Source: a bacterium (GTDB lineage Bacteria; Planctomycetota; SZUA-567). Taken from it: DNA of 64,000 nt. This document shows, piece by piece, positions 44,290 to 53,973 of the stretch. Location of the stretch: NCBI GenBank assembly GCA_003245715.1, contig QKCJ01000049.1:124001-188000 (forward strand), read 5' to 3'. How positions within the stretch are numbered: position 1 is the first letter of the stretch; each line of letters begins with the position of its first letter. The translations under genes were made by a program, and so were the position numbers. The notes beneath the pieces were generated by a model, which worked only from the letters and a program-made list of their open reading frames with translations, did not search any database and was not told the origin of the DNA.

Positions 44290-46692
44290 ATGTTAAGGAA
44301 TTTTCTGACTATTCTTCGCCGCGAGTTCAGCCAGCTTGGCTATACCGCGGCGATTTATTGTGTACTCTCGGCATTAACCCTAGTCTACAGTCTGATCTAT
44401 TATTCAAGCGTCGACCAGAGCCGGCAGGCCCTCATACAGCCCGTATCTTTCATGGTCGGCATTCTGTCTATGTTTCTTGTACCGGTGCTTACCATGCGCT
44501 CCTTTGCCGGTGAGGAAAACTCCGGAACAATCGAGACCCTGCTCACCCTGCCAATCCGCCGCATTGAAATCGTCCTAGGCAAATTTTTCGGCTGCTGGCT
44601 CTTCTACTCTCTGACCCTGCTGCCGCTTGCGGGGTATCTTCTGATCTTCTGGCGCTACGGAGAGATCGACTGGGGGGTGGTTATCGCAACAGTTCTGGGG
44701 CTGCTCATGATCGGTGCGGCGCAGGTCTCAGCCGGCCTTTTTGTTTCAAGTCTGACCTCGAATATCATTGTCGCCGCAGCGGGTGGCTGTATTGTCAATG
44801 TCTTTGTCTTTATGCTCTCAATGCCGATTGAAACGGGGGGGGGCGTCTACTCCTTCCCCGCGCAGCTTTCATGGTGGGCGCACTTCAAAGAGATCTTTAC
44901 CCGAGGCATAATTGATACGCGTTCTCTTACCTACTTTATCACCTTTATAGCTTTTTTTCTCTTCCTGCTCTGGCTCAATCTTGTCTCGCGCGGTGAGTTT
45001 TCCCGTTCAGGGCAGAACAAACTTAAAAAATCATATGTCATAATTTCCGGACTGATCGCGCTGATTGCGGGAAATATTTTTATTATTGCCGGTCTGGCTC
45101 TTTCCGGTTGGAAGCAGATACTGAAAGAAATCGGCGAAGGTGCATTTTTCGGCGCAGCCTGGCCGCTGACAGTCTCGGTTATACTTGCAGTCCTAGCGCT
45201 GATAATTCTGCGCCTTGGCAGGATTAAGCGAGAATCATCCGCCAAAATAATCCGCAACGGTTGGCCGGTCTGGCTGGCTGGAATTTCGGCGTTGCTGCTT
45301 TTACTCAACATTAATTACATCACTCTTCAGCCGGTTATGGGGTACAAAATTTATCACCGCTGGGATATTACTGATGGTGAGGTCAACACAATGTCCCCGC
45401 AGATGCGTGAAGCAATTGATATGCTGGAGGAGCCGATCACTTTTACGACCTTTTTCAGTGAGTCAGCGGATTATGACGGTGTGCCGTTGGCTCGTCGTGT
45501 GCGTGATCTGCTGAGTGAAATGTCAAGTTACAGTCCCAACATTCGCCTGCACAGCCTTGACGCCCTTGAAGACCCCAAAGACGCACGGGCCTTGGGTGAG
45601 AAGATGAACCTGCCCCTTCCTGAGCTTGCCAAGCTGATGGTCGCTGATTACAAGGGCAAGAGGATGGTCATTCAGGCGCAGAACCTCTTGCGCGCTCCCG
45701 ATGAAAAAGAACTGATGGCCGGTATGAAAAGGGCAATCCTTCAGGCGGAAGAAGCACTCACGCTTACTATCCGTACGATTTCTGACCAGCGGGTGACTCG
45801 GATATTCTTTACGCAGGGGCATGGTGAAGCGTCGGTTACCAAAGCCGGGCGCACGCCTGAATCAATAGCCGCTTTTGCCCAGATACTGCGGCGTGAAGCG
45901 TATGAGGTTCGGCAGTTTCTGCTGACAGGCAGTGAACCGGTGCCGCCTGGCTGTGATACCCTGATAATCGCCAATCCGCAGATAGCTTTCAGCAGGGAAG
46001 CGGAGAAAGTTATCGAGGACTATCTTGAACGTGGCGGGCGTCTGATGGTGCTTTTGCCCTCAAGCACAACCCAGAAATACAAACTTGGACTCGATTCAAT
46101 ATTTTCCAAAGCCGGTATCGCCAGACGCAGTGACATTGTAATTGATACCAAGAACAATTACGGTTCGCAGCCAACCCAGATACTCTCACTTATGGATGAG
46201 TCAGCCCCCTTCAAAACCGGCCTGACGCAGACTGTTGTCATGCTCCCGGATACTTCTTCCTTCAGGGTATCAGAAGACAGGGCTAAAAAGAATAAATGGA
46301 TGAACTGGCCGCTTCTGCGCAGCCTCGGCAAGAGTACGCTTTATGATCCGCACACCAAAAAGTCAAACCCGGGGCCGGCGAGTGTTGCGGTTGCTGCCGT
46401 TCATCCGGCAAATGGCATGAATGGTGAGGCGCGGCTGGTGGTTGTCGGTTGTCCTGGGTTTGCTTCGAACATCTATCTTGATTTATACAGCAATAAAGTA
46501 TTTCTCCTGCAGGCTTCGCGTTGGCTGGCGGGGCGGGACTATAATGTATCGGGAGTAGCGCGGAAGTTTATCGATTATAACATGAAAATTAATGAAGAAG
46601 GTCTGCGGCTGGTGTGGTGGATTGCTGTTGTTGAGATGCCGCTGCTCTGGCTGATCGGCGGGCTCTTTATCTGGTACAGACGTAAGGAATAA
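44290..46692 (+). CDS. GldF-GldG fusion ABC transporter membrane protein
   Basis: The 800-residue protein joins two parts. Residues about 1-240 form an ABC-2 permease with six helices (SFAGEENSGTIETLLTLPIRRIEIVLGKF, the GldF signature region). After further helices comes the GldG-type periplasmic domain (YHRWDITDGEVNTMSPQMREAIDML, FFTQGHGEASV, LIIANPQIAFSREAEKVIEDYLERGGRLMVLLP) and a C-terminal anchor helix. In Bacteroidota such proteins act in gliding; elsewhere the role is unknown. The following DUF4340 gene is its usual partner. The matching ATPase is not adjacent. Confidence 0.85.
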   Translation: MLRNFLTILRREFSQLGYTAAIYCVLSALTLVYSLIYYSSVDQSRQALIQPVSFMVGILSMFLVPVLTMRSFAGEENSGTIETLLTLPIRRIEIVLGKFFGCWLFYSLTLLPLAGYLLIFWRYGEIDWGVVIATVLGLLMIGAAQVSAGLFVSSLTSNIIVAAAGGCIVNVFVFMLSMPIETGGGVYSFPAQLSWWAHFKEIFTRGIIDTRSLTYFITFIAFFLFLLWLNLVSRGEFSRSGQNKLKKSYVIISGLIALIAGNIFIIAGLALSGWKQILKEIGEGAFFGAAWPLTVSVILAVLALIILRLGRIKRESSAKIIRNGWPVWLAGISALLLLLNINYITLQPVMGYKIYHRWDITDGEVNTMSPQMREAIDMLEEPITFTTFFSESADYDGVPLARRVRDLLSEMSSYSPNIRLHSLDALEDPKDARALGEKMNLPLPELAKLMVADYKGKRMVIQAQNLLRAPDEKELMAGMKRAILQAEEALTLTIRTISDQRVTRIFFTQGHGEASVTKAGRTPESIAAFAQILRREAYEVRQFLLTGSEPVPPGCDTLIIANPQIAFSREAEKVIEDYLERGGRLMVLLPSSTTQKYKLGLDSIFSKAGIARRSDIVIDTKNNYGSQPTQILSLMDESAPFKTGLTQTVVMLPDTSSFRVSEDRAKKNKWMNWPLLRSLGKSTLYDPHTKKSNPGPASVAVAAVHPANGMNGEARLVVVGCPGFASNIYLDLYSNKVFLLQASRWLAGRDYNVSGVARKFIDYNMKINEEGLRLVWWIAVVEMPLLWLIGGLFIWYRRKE

Positions 46693-46747
46693 GTACTGAA
46701 TTCTGTTGACTGCGTTGTTTTAATACAAAAAAACTCAGGTGTGAATT

Positions 46748-48553
46748 ATGAATAAAAAGTTAAGTGTCATTCTCTTTATAATAGCTTTGATGGTGACTGC
46801 GGCAAGTATTACGTTTACTTTTGTCGGGCAGAAAAATATCAATATCGCCGGCAGGGTTCTGAAGGTTAATTCGTCTGAAATCAGTTCCATGGAGTTGTAT
46901 AAGGGTGACAGTATTCTCGCTGCCTTTGAGAAAGACAGTGCCGGTAAATGGAAGGTCAGTATCCCGTCCCTTGAAATAAGCAAGAATATTGCTGACCGCG
47001 TTGCCATTGAAGATCTGCTTGCTTTTGTCGGCAGGGTTGAAAAAATCCCCGCTAAAGATATTGACTATGCCGGCAGTGGCCTTGACCAGAGCAACAAACT
47101 GCAGTTTGTTGTTCACGGGCAGGGGACTGACAGTTCCGTTTATATCGGCGGTTACAGCAAGGACGGCCTGTCACGTTACCTTTCATCAGATGAGGATAAC
47201 AAGCTGGTTCTTTCTGCTGACGGTGAACTTTGCAGGGTGTTTGACCGTGAACTGAAGAGTTACCGATCGTTGGATATTGTTGACTTTGGCAATAATCCGC
47301 CGAATGAAATAATTATCTATCCGGGCGGCGGAAAAGATAAATTGCAGATGAGCAGCAGCGAGCTTGGGTGGGTCATCACCAGTCCGGTAAGTTGGCCGGC
47401 TGATAATAAGGCTGTTGGCCGGCTGATGCGAATCCTGACAATGCTCAGAGCCAAAAACGTACTCAGCGAGATGCCGAAGGTTAATAAGGATACCCCGTAC
47501 TTTGAGCTTAGCAGTGGTGGTAAAAAATATAAAATATGGGCCTTTGGCAAAGCCGGTGATGAAGATGCGGTCGTAAAGTTAAGTGACCGTGAGGAGGTTT
47601 ATCAGGTCAGCGGCAGCATAATGTGGGAATTTATGCGCGCAAATCGCGACACCTACAGACAGAAGGTTATTGATCTGGTAAAAGACCAAAAAATCAAGAC
47701 TCTTGAACTCACTGATGCTACGGGGCGCAGCCTGCGGATGACAAGTGAGAGTGATAGCTGGGTTGCAGACAAAGGATTCGGTTATCAGATTGAAAAAAGC
47801 TCAGCCGATGCGTTGGCACAGTTGCTGGCGGGGATTGTTGTGAAATCGATTGTCAGTGAAGCTGGTGATAACCTCAAGGAGTTTCATCTTGATAAACCGC
47901 AGATGAAAATTTCTGCATATGATGCGGGTGGCGCCGAGATTGCCTCGGTTGATGTGGCTGCTGTAAAACTTCCGGCACCGCTGCGTGGCCCGGATATGGT
48001 TTATGCGAGATTGAGCGGGCGCAGGCAGATTGTTGAGCTTGAGCCATTCACCGGCGGAGCATTGCTGCAGGACTTCAACTATTATCGTTGGCGGGTGGTT
48101 AATTATACCGATTTTCGCAATATTCTCAAGGTCGAGATCATAACCCCGGCCTTTACCCGCGAGTACTGGCGTAACACCGATACGCAGTACCAGATGGTCA
48201 AGCCAGAAACTGTAATCCTTTCTGAGAACGGCAATTGGAACTTTTTATCATTGGTTCGCAGGCTGTCCAGGCTAACCTGTGCTGGTTACGTTCCGGAAAA
48301 AAATCTGGAAAACATTGATTTTGGACTTGACCAGCCGACCCTAAAAACCATACTTACCATGCGATCTGTTACAGGCAAAAAAGAATCTGAACGGCAGAAG
48401 GTTACTTTGGTTGTCGGTAAAAGCTTGTCAATACCAGACTTAAATGGTGGCGGCGGCATGAAAACATATTACTACGCGAAGCTGAAAAACAGTAAAGACG
48501 TTTTTATTATTGATAAAAAACTGGTCGATGAGCTGTTTATAGAGTATAAATAG
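46748..48553 (+). CDS. DUF4340 domain protein, ABC-transporter partner
   Basis: The 601-residue protein has one N-terminal membrane helix (about 5-24) and a large periplasmic region with repeated DUF4340-like beta units: SSMELYKGDSILAAFEKDSAGKWKV, then later KTLELTDATGRSLRMTSESDSWV. This family commonly follows GldF/GldG genes, as here, and probably forms the extracytoplasmic part of that transporter. The gap to the fusion gene is 55 bases. No enzyme motif is evident. Confidence 0.8.
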   Translation: MNKKLSVILFIIALMVTAASITFTFVGQKNINIAGRVLKVNSSEISSMELYKGDSILAAFEKDSAGKWKVSIPSLEISKNIADRVAIEDLLAFVGRVEKIPAKDIDYAGSGLDQSNKLQFVVHGQGTDSSVYIGGYSKDGLSRYLSSDEDNKLVLSADGELCRVFDRELKSYRSLDIVDFGNNPPNEIIIYPGGGKDKLQMSSSELGWVITSPVSWPADNKAVGRLMRILTMLRAKNVLSEMPKVNKDTPYFELSSGGKKYKIWAFGKAGDEDAVVKLSDREEVYQVSGSIMWEFMRANRDTYRQKVIDLVKDQKIKTLELTDATGRSLRMTSESDSWVADKGFGYQIEKSSADALAQLLAGIVVKSIVSEAGDNLKEFHLDKPQMKISAYDAGGAEIASVDVAAVKLPAPLRGPDMVYARLSGRRQIVELEPFTGGALLQDFNYYRWRVVNYTDFRNILKVEIITPAFTREYWRNTDTQYQMVKPETVILSENGNWNFLSLVRRLSRLTCAGYVPEKNLENIDFGLDQPTLKTILTMRSVTGKKESERQKVTLVVGKSLSIPDLNGGGGMKTYYYAKLKNSKDVFIIDKKLVDELFIEYK

Positions 48554-48687
48554 AGTGTGTTTTTTTGAGCCCGTGGCTCATAAATGTCAGCGGTTTAGGT
48601 GTAGGGATATACGGGGATATACTTTGAGGTGTCTGAACGTTGAGGTTTTGGGCATTTTGGGGTGAAGTTCGGGGAGGTTTTTATTAG

Positions 48688-49587
48688 ATGGCTAAGAAGG
48701 CGGCTAAGAAGACCAGTAAAAAGACTGCGAAAAAGGCAACTGCCAAGGTTGCTGAAAAAGCAGCGGTAAAGCAGGATAAGAGTACTGGTAAGAGTGTTAC
48801 GAAAAAAACAGTGAAGAAATCACCGGAAAAGGGTGGTAAGGATTCCGGTAAAAAAAGCGGAGCAAAGTCGGAAAAAGACGTTGCCGTTAAAAGTAAAAAA
48901 GCCGCCGGTAGTTCTGGCGGAAATGGAAATGGTAAGAGTTTAGAAGTTAATGAGGAAAAAATAAATACAGTGACTGATAAAGCTAAAAAAACAGCCAAGA
49001 AGACCAGAGTTAAAGCTCCGAAGAAGAAATCAGTGGCAGCTGCCTTAGCTCCTGCGCCTGAGATAAAGCGAGGCTTGAAGCTTGCTCCGGGTGTTCTTTT
49101 AACCGGGATCAAAAAGACAGAAAATCATGCGCAGCAGGCCGGTGGCGAGTCGACTGAGTACCGCAAGTTGACCAAGAAAGAAGCTCAGCAGATCAAAGAG
49201 AAGCTTATTGAGATGCGTGAGGATATTCTTGAAGGTGTGCGCAAGGAACTGGCGGATTCAAAAAGCCGCGCGTCTTCAGCTCCTGCCGATATCATTGACC
49301 AGGCTGCCGATGCTTATGATGATGATGTCTCCTTTGAGATTGCTGCAGCCAGCGATGAAGAACTTGAACAGATTGAAGCCGCTCTTGAACGGCTTGAGGA
49401 AGGTTCATACGGGCAGTGTGAGTCCTGTTCTGCCACAATTTCTCCGACGAGGCTCAAGATTTTACCGTTTGCAACACGTTGTGTGAGTTGCCGCGGTGAT
49501 TACGAGAAGACCAAGCGTCGCAGAGATTCTGGTTTGCGCAATTTCTTCGGTGAGGGAGAACTTGATGAAGAGACAGTTGAGATCTGA
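48688..49587 (+). CDS. DksA/TraR zinc-finger protein with histone-H1-like tail
   Basis: The first 130 residues are Lys/Ala/Ser-rich (AKKAAKKTSKKTAKKATAK at the start), like bacterial H1-type DNA-binding tails. Residues about 155-290 form a DksA-type unit: a coiled-coil, the tip motif Asp201-x2-Asp204-x-Ala206 (DIIDQA) and a four-Cys zinc finger (Cys244, 247, 265, 268). DksA enters the RNA polymerase secondary channel and tunes transcription with ppGpp. The tail suggests simultaneous DNA binding (inference). GGGGAGG precedes the ATG by about ten bases. The next gene starts inside its 3' end. Confidence 0.85.
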   Translation: MAKKAAKKTSKKTAKKATAKVAEKAAVKQDKSTGKSVTKKTVKKSPEKGGKDSGKKSGAKSEKDVAVKSKKAAGSSGGNGNGKSLEVNEEKINTVTDKAKKTAKKTRVKAPKKKSVAAALAPAPEIKRGLKLAPGVLLTGIKKTENHAQQAGGESTEYRKLTKKEAQQIKEKLIEMREDILEGVRKELADSKSRASSAPADIIDQAADAYDDDVSFEIAAASDEELEQIEAALERLEEGSYGQCESCSATISPTRLKILPFATRCVSCRGDYEKTKRRRDSGLRNFFGEGELDEETVEI

Positions 49588-50395
49588 GTATACAACGTTA
49601 TTGAAGACAATCAGCCAGTCCCTTATTCAAACAGTTTCGCAGCGGCGTATCCGGAAGGACGCCGCTGTCCTTTTATGTGCGGTAGCGATGCTGTTTTTAT
49701 CATCTTGCGGCGAGGACAACAAGAAGGCTGCCAAGCTTGCGGCTGATTCTGGGCTCAAGGCGATGGCGCACAATGACCTTGACGGAGCCAAAAGTTATTT
49801 CCAGTATGCGCTCAAGAAGAATCCGTTGTCGGCTAACGCAAATTTTGGTATGGCGAGACTGAATGATCTGTTTTATCAGGATAATTCTAATGCGGTGGTT
49901 TATTATCGCCGCTATCTTGATCTTATTCATTATGGCGATTTTTATAATGAGACTAAAAACGCGCTCAAAATTCTTGATGAGTTGAATTCCGGCAAACTTG
50001 AGGACCCTGTCAGGGCTTTTCAGGATTTTGTCCTGCTGGTTGACAGTGACCAATCAAAGCAGCTTGTCAAGCGGCTGAATATCGCATTTATTGCGCGCGA
50101 AGCCCAGGCCGGTAAGAATCTGCAGAAGGTTTTTCAGGAATTTGAAGCGCTTTTTCTTGATCGGAGAATTGTTATCGCCAAGAGGCGTTTCACTAAAGAG
50201 GACAAAGAAGCGGTTTTGCTTGTTGGCCTTGCTAAAGGTAATCACTTAAGCCCTGAGAATCGCAAGATTTTTTCTTCTGCCGATGGTCTTAAGGACGTCA
50301 ACGATTATTACGCATTTGAGCTGGTCAGGTCGGATGAGGAAAACCATGGCCTCTGGCAGCTTATGAGTTACAGCAAACTGGGGAAATCTGAATAA
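49565..50395 (+). CDS. TPR-containing lipoprotein
   Basis: A 277-residue protein with an unusually long basic N-terminus before a lipoprotein signal (lipobox FLSSC near residue 45). At least one TPR pair follows (GLKAMAHNDLDGAKSYFQYALKKNPLSANANFGMARL). The ATG at 49565 overlaps the end of the DksA-type gene by 23 bases and follows GAGGGAG. The remainder shows no known domain. Its role is unknown; a scaffold at the envelope is plausible. Confidence 0.75.
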   Translation: MKRQLRSEYTTLLKTISQSLIQTVSQRRIRKDAAVLLCAVAMLFLSSCGEDNKKAAKLAADSGLKAMAHNDLDGAKSYFQYALKKNPLSANANFGMARLNDLFYQDNSNAVVYYRRYLDLIHYGDFYNETKNALKILDELNSGKLEDPVRAFQDFVLLVDSDQSKQLVKRLNIAFIAREAQAGKNLQKVFQEFEALFLDRRIVIAKRRFTKEDKEAVLLVGLAKGNHLSPENRKIFSSADGLKDVNDYYAFELVRSDEENHGLWQLMSYSKLGKSE

Positions 50396-50425
50396 TTTCA
50401 CCTGACGTTTTATCTGGAGAAAAGA

Positions 50426-52435
50426 TTGCCTTTGTTTGAGCTTAAAATATTTTTGAAAAAGAGATGGGTTCGCCTGCTGCTGCTTGTGACCTGTCTTTTT
50501 CTCCTCTATGTCTTTGTCATGTGGGGCATGGGGAATCTGGTTGATAAAAGCCGACTTCGTCAGAATATGATTGACTGGGTTGTGGCCAGATTGAATTACA
50601 CTTCAGAGGTTAACTGTGGTGATGTTGATCTGGCGGTGCGGATGAATACCAGAACCGATCTTTATCTGCATGATTTTGAACTTGACACCCCTAATCCGCG
50701 TTTCGCTTTGCCATGGTTGTATGTCGGAACCTTCCGGGCAAGCACTCCTTTGCACACACTGGTTGGCGAGTTTGATGCCAGGCCGGTTATTCAGGTTCGC
50801 GATGCGATCTTCCGTCTCAACTGGAACGATAAGGGCGTCTTTAATCTTTCAGGGCTTGGTTTGCATGATAAGGACTGGGACTTGCCGTTTCTCAAGCATA
50901 TGGACGTTAAAGGTTTTGAAGTGCCGCTGATGATGTGTCGTGTTCTGGTTGACAAGCCGGAGTTTTCTTCTGCGACAAAAATAAATGGCCTTTTGCGCGT
51001 TGCTGGAAATTCTTTGGCGCTGAGCGCATCTGGTCTGACTTCTTATGATCTCAGTAGTGAAGGGGCGAGGCGTCGGTTTTTGTCGGAATTTAAAATCAGT
51101 AAGTGCAATTTCACCATTCCTGATTTCAGCTTCAAGACTTTTTCCGGGAGCATTGAAAACTTTCCGCTGGTATCCTTAAATTCGTTTTTATCATCATTGC
51201 CGCAGATTCCTTCAGGCGCGTTGATTTCCGGCGATATCATTTGTGATGAAAACAAATGGGGCTTTTCCGGCAAACTGGCTGAAGGGAATATCGGCGATTT
51301 CAGGGATGGGGATGTAATAAGGGCGTCTGTAAATACTGCGCTTAAGGGGGGGGCGACTGTCGGGTTAGAGATGAACAGTCCTGATAGCAGTCGCGTTTTT
51401 GCATTGAGTGCTGTCAGAAAAGATGATTCATGGGGTAGCCTTATGCTTCATTTCAAGCAGGTGAATGTCAGCGCTGCGCTGAATCCCTCTGCGCTTGAAT
51501 GGTTTTCGTTTGTTGTGCGGGATTTCTGTTCGGCCAGAGTAACTGCAGAGCAGGCAGTGTATGAAGGGTTTGAGGTACAGCGACCGGTCTTTGATATTGT
51601 CTGCCGGAAAAAAAACGCGGCGGATCTTTCAATGTCAGGATATCTTGGCGGTGGACAGGTCAGCCTGGTTGCGAAAAAACTGTCACTTGAAAAATCATCA
51701 ATGCCTGAGAGTATCCTGGGCGTTCTGAGTATAAAAAACGCCAGTGATACCATGCCGCATTTGATCCGTTATATTCCTGAGCTGTATCGTTGTAATCTTG
51801 TCTCCGGTACCGGTGAGGTGGCTGTATCTTATGACAAAGTACTCTCTGATAAGCGGGGCAATGTGTTTTTCAGCCTGCGCCTGAGTCTTAATGATGTGCG
51901 TATTTCAGGGATAACCGGCGGCCTGCTGGTGCGCACGCTTGCGGGAATTGAAGATTCTATGATCGAACTTGAGAACCTTTCCCGGAGGGCCAGTGTCTCG
52001 ATACGCGAGTCAGTTTTAAAATCATCAAAGGTAATTTCCGAGATAAAATTCAAATCACTGAAAATCAGTTATGAGATTGCGCCTGGTGGCGGCGGGCGTC
52101 TGCGCGGGGTGGTTGCCAGCAGCCCTGATATCGGTGAGGTTGAGGCTGTCGGAGAGCAGCTTGAAGACGGCGGTTTCCGCCTGCGGCTCTTCCTTAAAAA
52201 AGTACCGGCGAGTCTGATTGAGGGTAAGGCTTTTATCGGTTCGCGCATGAAGAAAATTCTACGGACGCTTTCAGATAGCAAGGGACTTGAATATATCTGC
52301 TTTTATAATGAGACTGGCGGGGTGGTTAATCCGTTGTTTATACAGGATGCCTTCAGAATCTGGAGTGAAGGCGTGGGGGATTCTGGCGGTGGTAACAGTG
52401 ATGAAAACACAGCTCCCAAAGGTGGTGATAAATGA
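50426..52435 (+). CDS. AsmA-like envelope protein
   Basis: The 669-residue protein has one N-terminal membrane helix (about 14-37). A long beta-rich periplasmic part follows, with AsmA/DUF748-like features such as NMIDWVVARLNYTSEVNCGDVDL and RDAIFRLNWNDKGVFNLSGL. Proteins of this group act in lipid transport or outer-membrane homeostasis. The TTG start follows GGAG by nine bases, and no ATG lies close. The stop overlaps the nfo start (ATGA). Assignment rests on architecture and weak motifs. Confidence 0.65.
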   Translation: MPLFELKIFLKKRWVRLLLLVTCLFLLYVFVMWGMGNLVDKSRLRQNMIDWVVARLNYTSEVNCGDVDLAVRMNTRTDLYLHDFELDTPNPRFALPWLYVGTFRASTPLHTLVGEFDARPVIQVRDAIFRLNWNDKGVFNLSGLGLHDKDWDLPFLKHMDVKGFEVPLMMCRVLVDKPEFSSATKINGLLRVAGNSLALSASGLTSYDLSSEGARRRFLSEFKISKCNFTIPDFSFKTFSGSIENFPLVSLNSFLSSLPQIPSGALISGDIICDENKWGFSGKLAEGNIGDFRDGDVIRASVNTALKGGATVGLEMNSPDSSRVFALSAVRKDDSWGSLMLHFKQVNVSAALNPSALEWFSFVVRDFCSARVTAEQAVYEGFEVQRPVFDIVCRKKNAADLSMSGYLGGGQVSLVAKKLSLEKSSMPESILGVLSIKNASDTMPHLIRYIPELYRCNLVSGTGEVAVSYDKVLSDKRGNVFFSLRLSLNDVRISGITGGLLVRTLAGIEDSMIELENLSRRASVSIRESVLKSSKVISEIKFKSLKISYEIAPGGGGRLRGVVASSPDIGEVEAVGEQLEDGGFRLRLFLKKVPASLIEGKAFIGSRMKKILRTLSDSKGLEYICFYNETGGVVNPLFIQDAFRIWSEGVGDSGGGNSDENTAPKGGDK

Positions 52436-53280
52436 GGTTTGGACTTCATGTTTCTGTTGCCGGGGGAATTGATAAGGCGCCCCAGCGTGCGGCATATCTG
52501 GGATGCGACTGTTTTCAGGTCTTTGTCAGTAATCCACGCTCTTGGAAATTTCCTGAATTTACTGCTGAGCAAATTCAGTCTTTTATTTCAGCCAGAAACG
52601 AGCTGGCGCTAGGCCCGGTTACTGTCCATGCGACTTATCTGCCTAATCTGGCAAGCCCTGATACTGCTCTTTATGAGAAATCGGTTTCGCATATCAAAGC
52701 GCAGTATCTGGCCGGACGCGACATTCAGGCGGATTATTTTGTTCTCCATCCCGGCAGCAGCACAAATACGCCCAAAGAGGATGGCATAAAAAGAATTGCC
52801 TCGGCTTTAACAACGATCACCGGCGAGGTTGAGGGTGGGCCGCAGTTTCTGCTTGAGAATACCGCTGGCGGCGGCTCAAGTATCGGCACACTTTCAGAAG
52901 AACTTGGCGAGATATACCGCCAGAGCGGACTTGACGACACGCTGATCGGGGTTTGCGTTGATACCTGCCATGCGTGGGCTGCCGGTTATGATATCTCTGG
53001 CCGGGGGGCGTTCAAGCGTCTGATAACGGCGTATGAAAATGAGCTTTACAAAGGCTGTGTCAAGCTTATTCACTGCAATGACTGTCTCTTTGGCTGTGGT
53101 GAAGGCCGCGACCGACACGCACATGTGGGGCTTGGCTGTATTGGTATTGAGGGCATGAAAAATATTCTGCGGGCTGGCGGGGTAAAGGATATCGCCGTTG
53201 TCCTTGAGACACCGATTGACGAGAATCGTGATGATCTGGCTAATCTGGAAGCTGCACGCAAATATGCCGGAGTACTCTGA
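52432..53280 (+). CDS. nfo: Endonuclease IV
   Basis: Endonuclease IV cuts DNA at abasic sites. The 282-residue TIM-barrel protein has FGLHVSVAGGI at the start, NPRSWKFPEF, VHATYLPNLASP, DYFVLHPGSST, FLLENTAGGGSSIG, GVCVDTCHAWAAGYD, HCNDCLFGCGEGRDRHAHVGLG and VLETP, covering the metal-binding His, Glu and Asp residues. It overlaps the preceding AsmA-like gene by four bases. Confidence 0.95.
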   Translation: MRFGLHVSVAGGIDKAPQRAAYLGCDCFQVFVSNPRSWKFPEFTAEQIQSFISARNELALGPVTVHATYLPNLASPDTALYEKSVSHIKAQYLAGRDIQADYFVLHPGSSTNTPKEDGIKRIASALTTITGEVEGGPQFLLENTAGGGSSIGTLSEELGEIYRQSGLDDTLIGVCVDTCHAWAAGYDISGRGAFKRLITAYENELYKGCVKLIHCNDCLFGCGEGRDRHAHVGLGCIGIEGMKNILRAGGVKDIAVVLETPIDENRDDLANLEAARKYAGVL

Positions 53281-53326
53281 ATTTTTTTTGTTTAGTGATT
53301 ATTGCAAGAGGTGGCCGTAAAAATTC

Positions 53327-53788
53327 TCAGCCGTTTTTATCTTTATAACGGGAGATATTCGGGATTTTTGAAGCCTTGCCGTAAGCATTGAGCATTGCCT
53401 TTCCGGTCTGAATCTTATGGACTCTGTCGCGGCCCTGTTGGGTTGCTCTTTCAGCCAGTTCCCTACTTTCATCTTCAAGGTTGACTATTTGGCCGAGAAT
53501 GTCCTGCAACTGCCTGATTATCGGGTCGACCTTGGCGCGGTCATCGGCTGACCATCTGTCGAGTTCTTTTTCACGTTGGGCTTTGAAAGGGGCAGCCAGA
53601 CGCTCAAGCTGCTCAATTTTATTGATCCGTTGCTGTTTTTCATTTACCAGCAGTAAAAGATCCCCGGAATTTTTTGCTTCCAGGATATCTTTCTGTGACT
53701 GGCAAAGACAGAGAACTTCACGATAAAGCGCCAGCTCCTGTCTCAGAAGCCGTTCCAGTTGGCTTGGCGTGTCATAATTCGCTGACAT
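53327..53788 (-). CDS. flgN: FlgN-type flagellar export chaperone
   Basis: The 153-residue all-helical protein has the FlgN pattern: an N-terminal helix with LRQELALYREVLCLCQSQKDILEAKNSGDLLLLVNEKQQRINKIEQLE, a middle stretch, then a helix with RGRDR-like GRDRVHKIQTGKAMLNAYGK. FlgN escorts the hook-filament junction proteins FlgK and FlgL to the export gate. Those partners are not in the window, although flgE is 6 kb away. The family is weakly conserved, so this rests on size, helices and end motif. Confidence 0.75.
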   Translation of the reverse strand: MSANYDTPSQLERLLRQELALYREVLCLCQSQKDILEAKNSGDLLLLVNEKQQRINKIEQLERLAAPFKAQREKELDRWSADDRAKVDPIIRQLQDILGQIVNLEDESRELAERATQQGRDRVHKIQTGKAMLNAYGKASKIPNISRYKDKNG

Positions 53789-53973
53789 CTTTAAAACATC
53801 CCCCTACCTGAGCCAGGTTGGCTAAACGTTACAGCAGCTTAGTAAAAGGAAACCGCCACAGGTAACAAACTAGCATTCATTTTTAATCGTATATATTTGC
53901 TCTGCCTTTAGCAAGTATTAACCCGGGGATAATTTATTCCCGCTAATATTATTATAACACGTTTTTCTGATTT

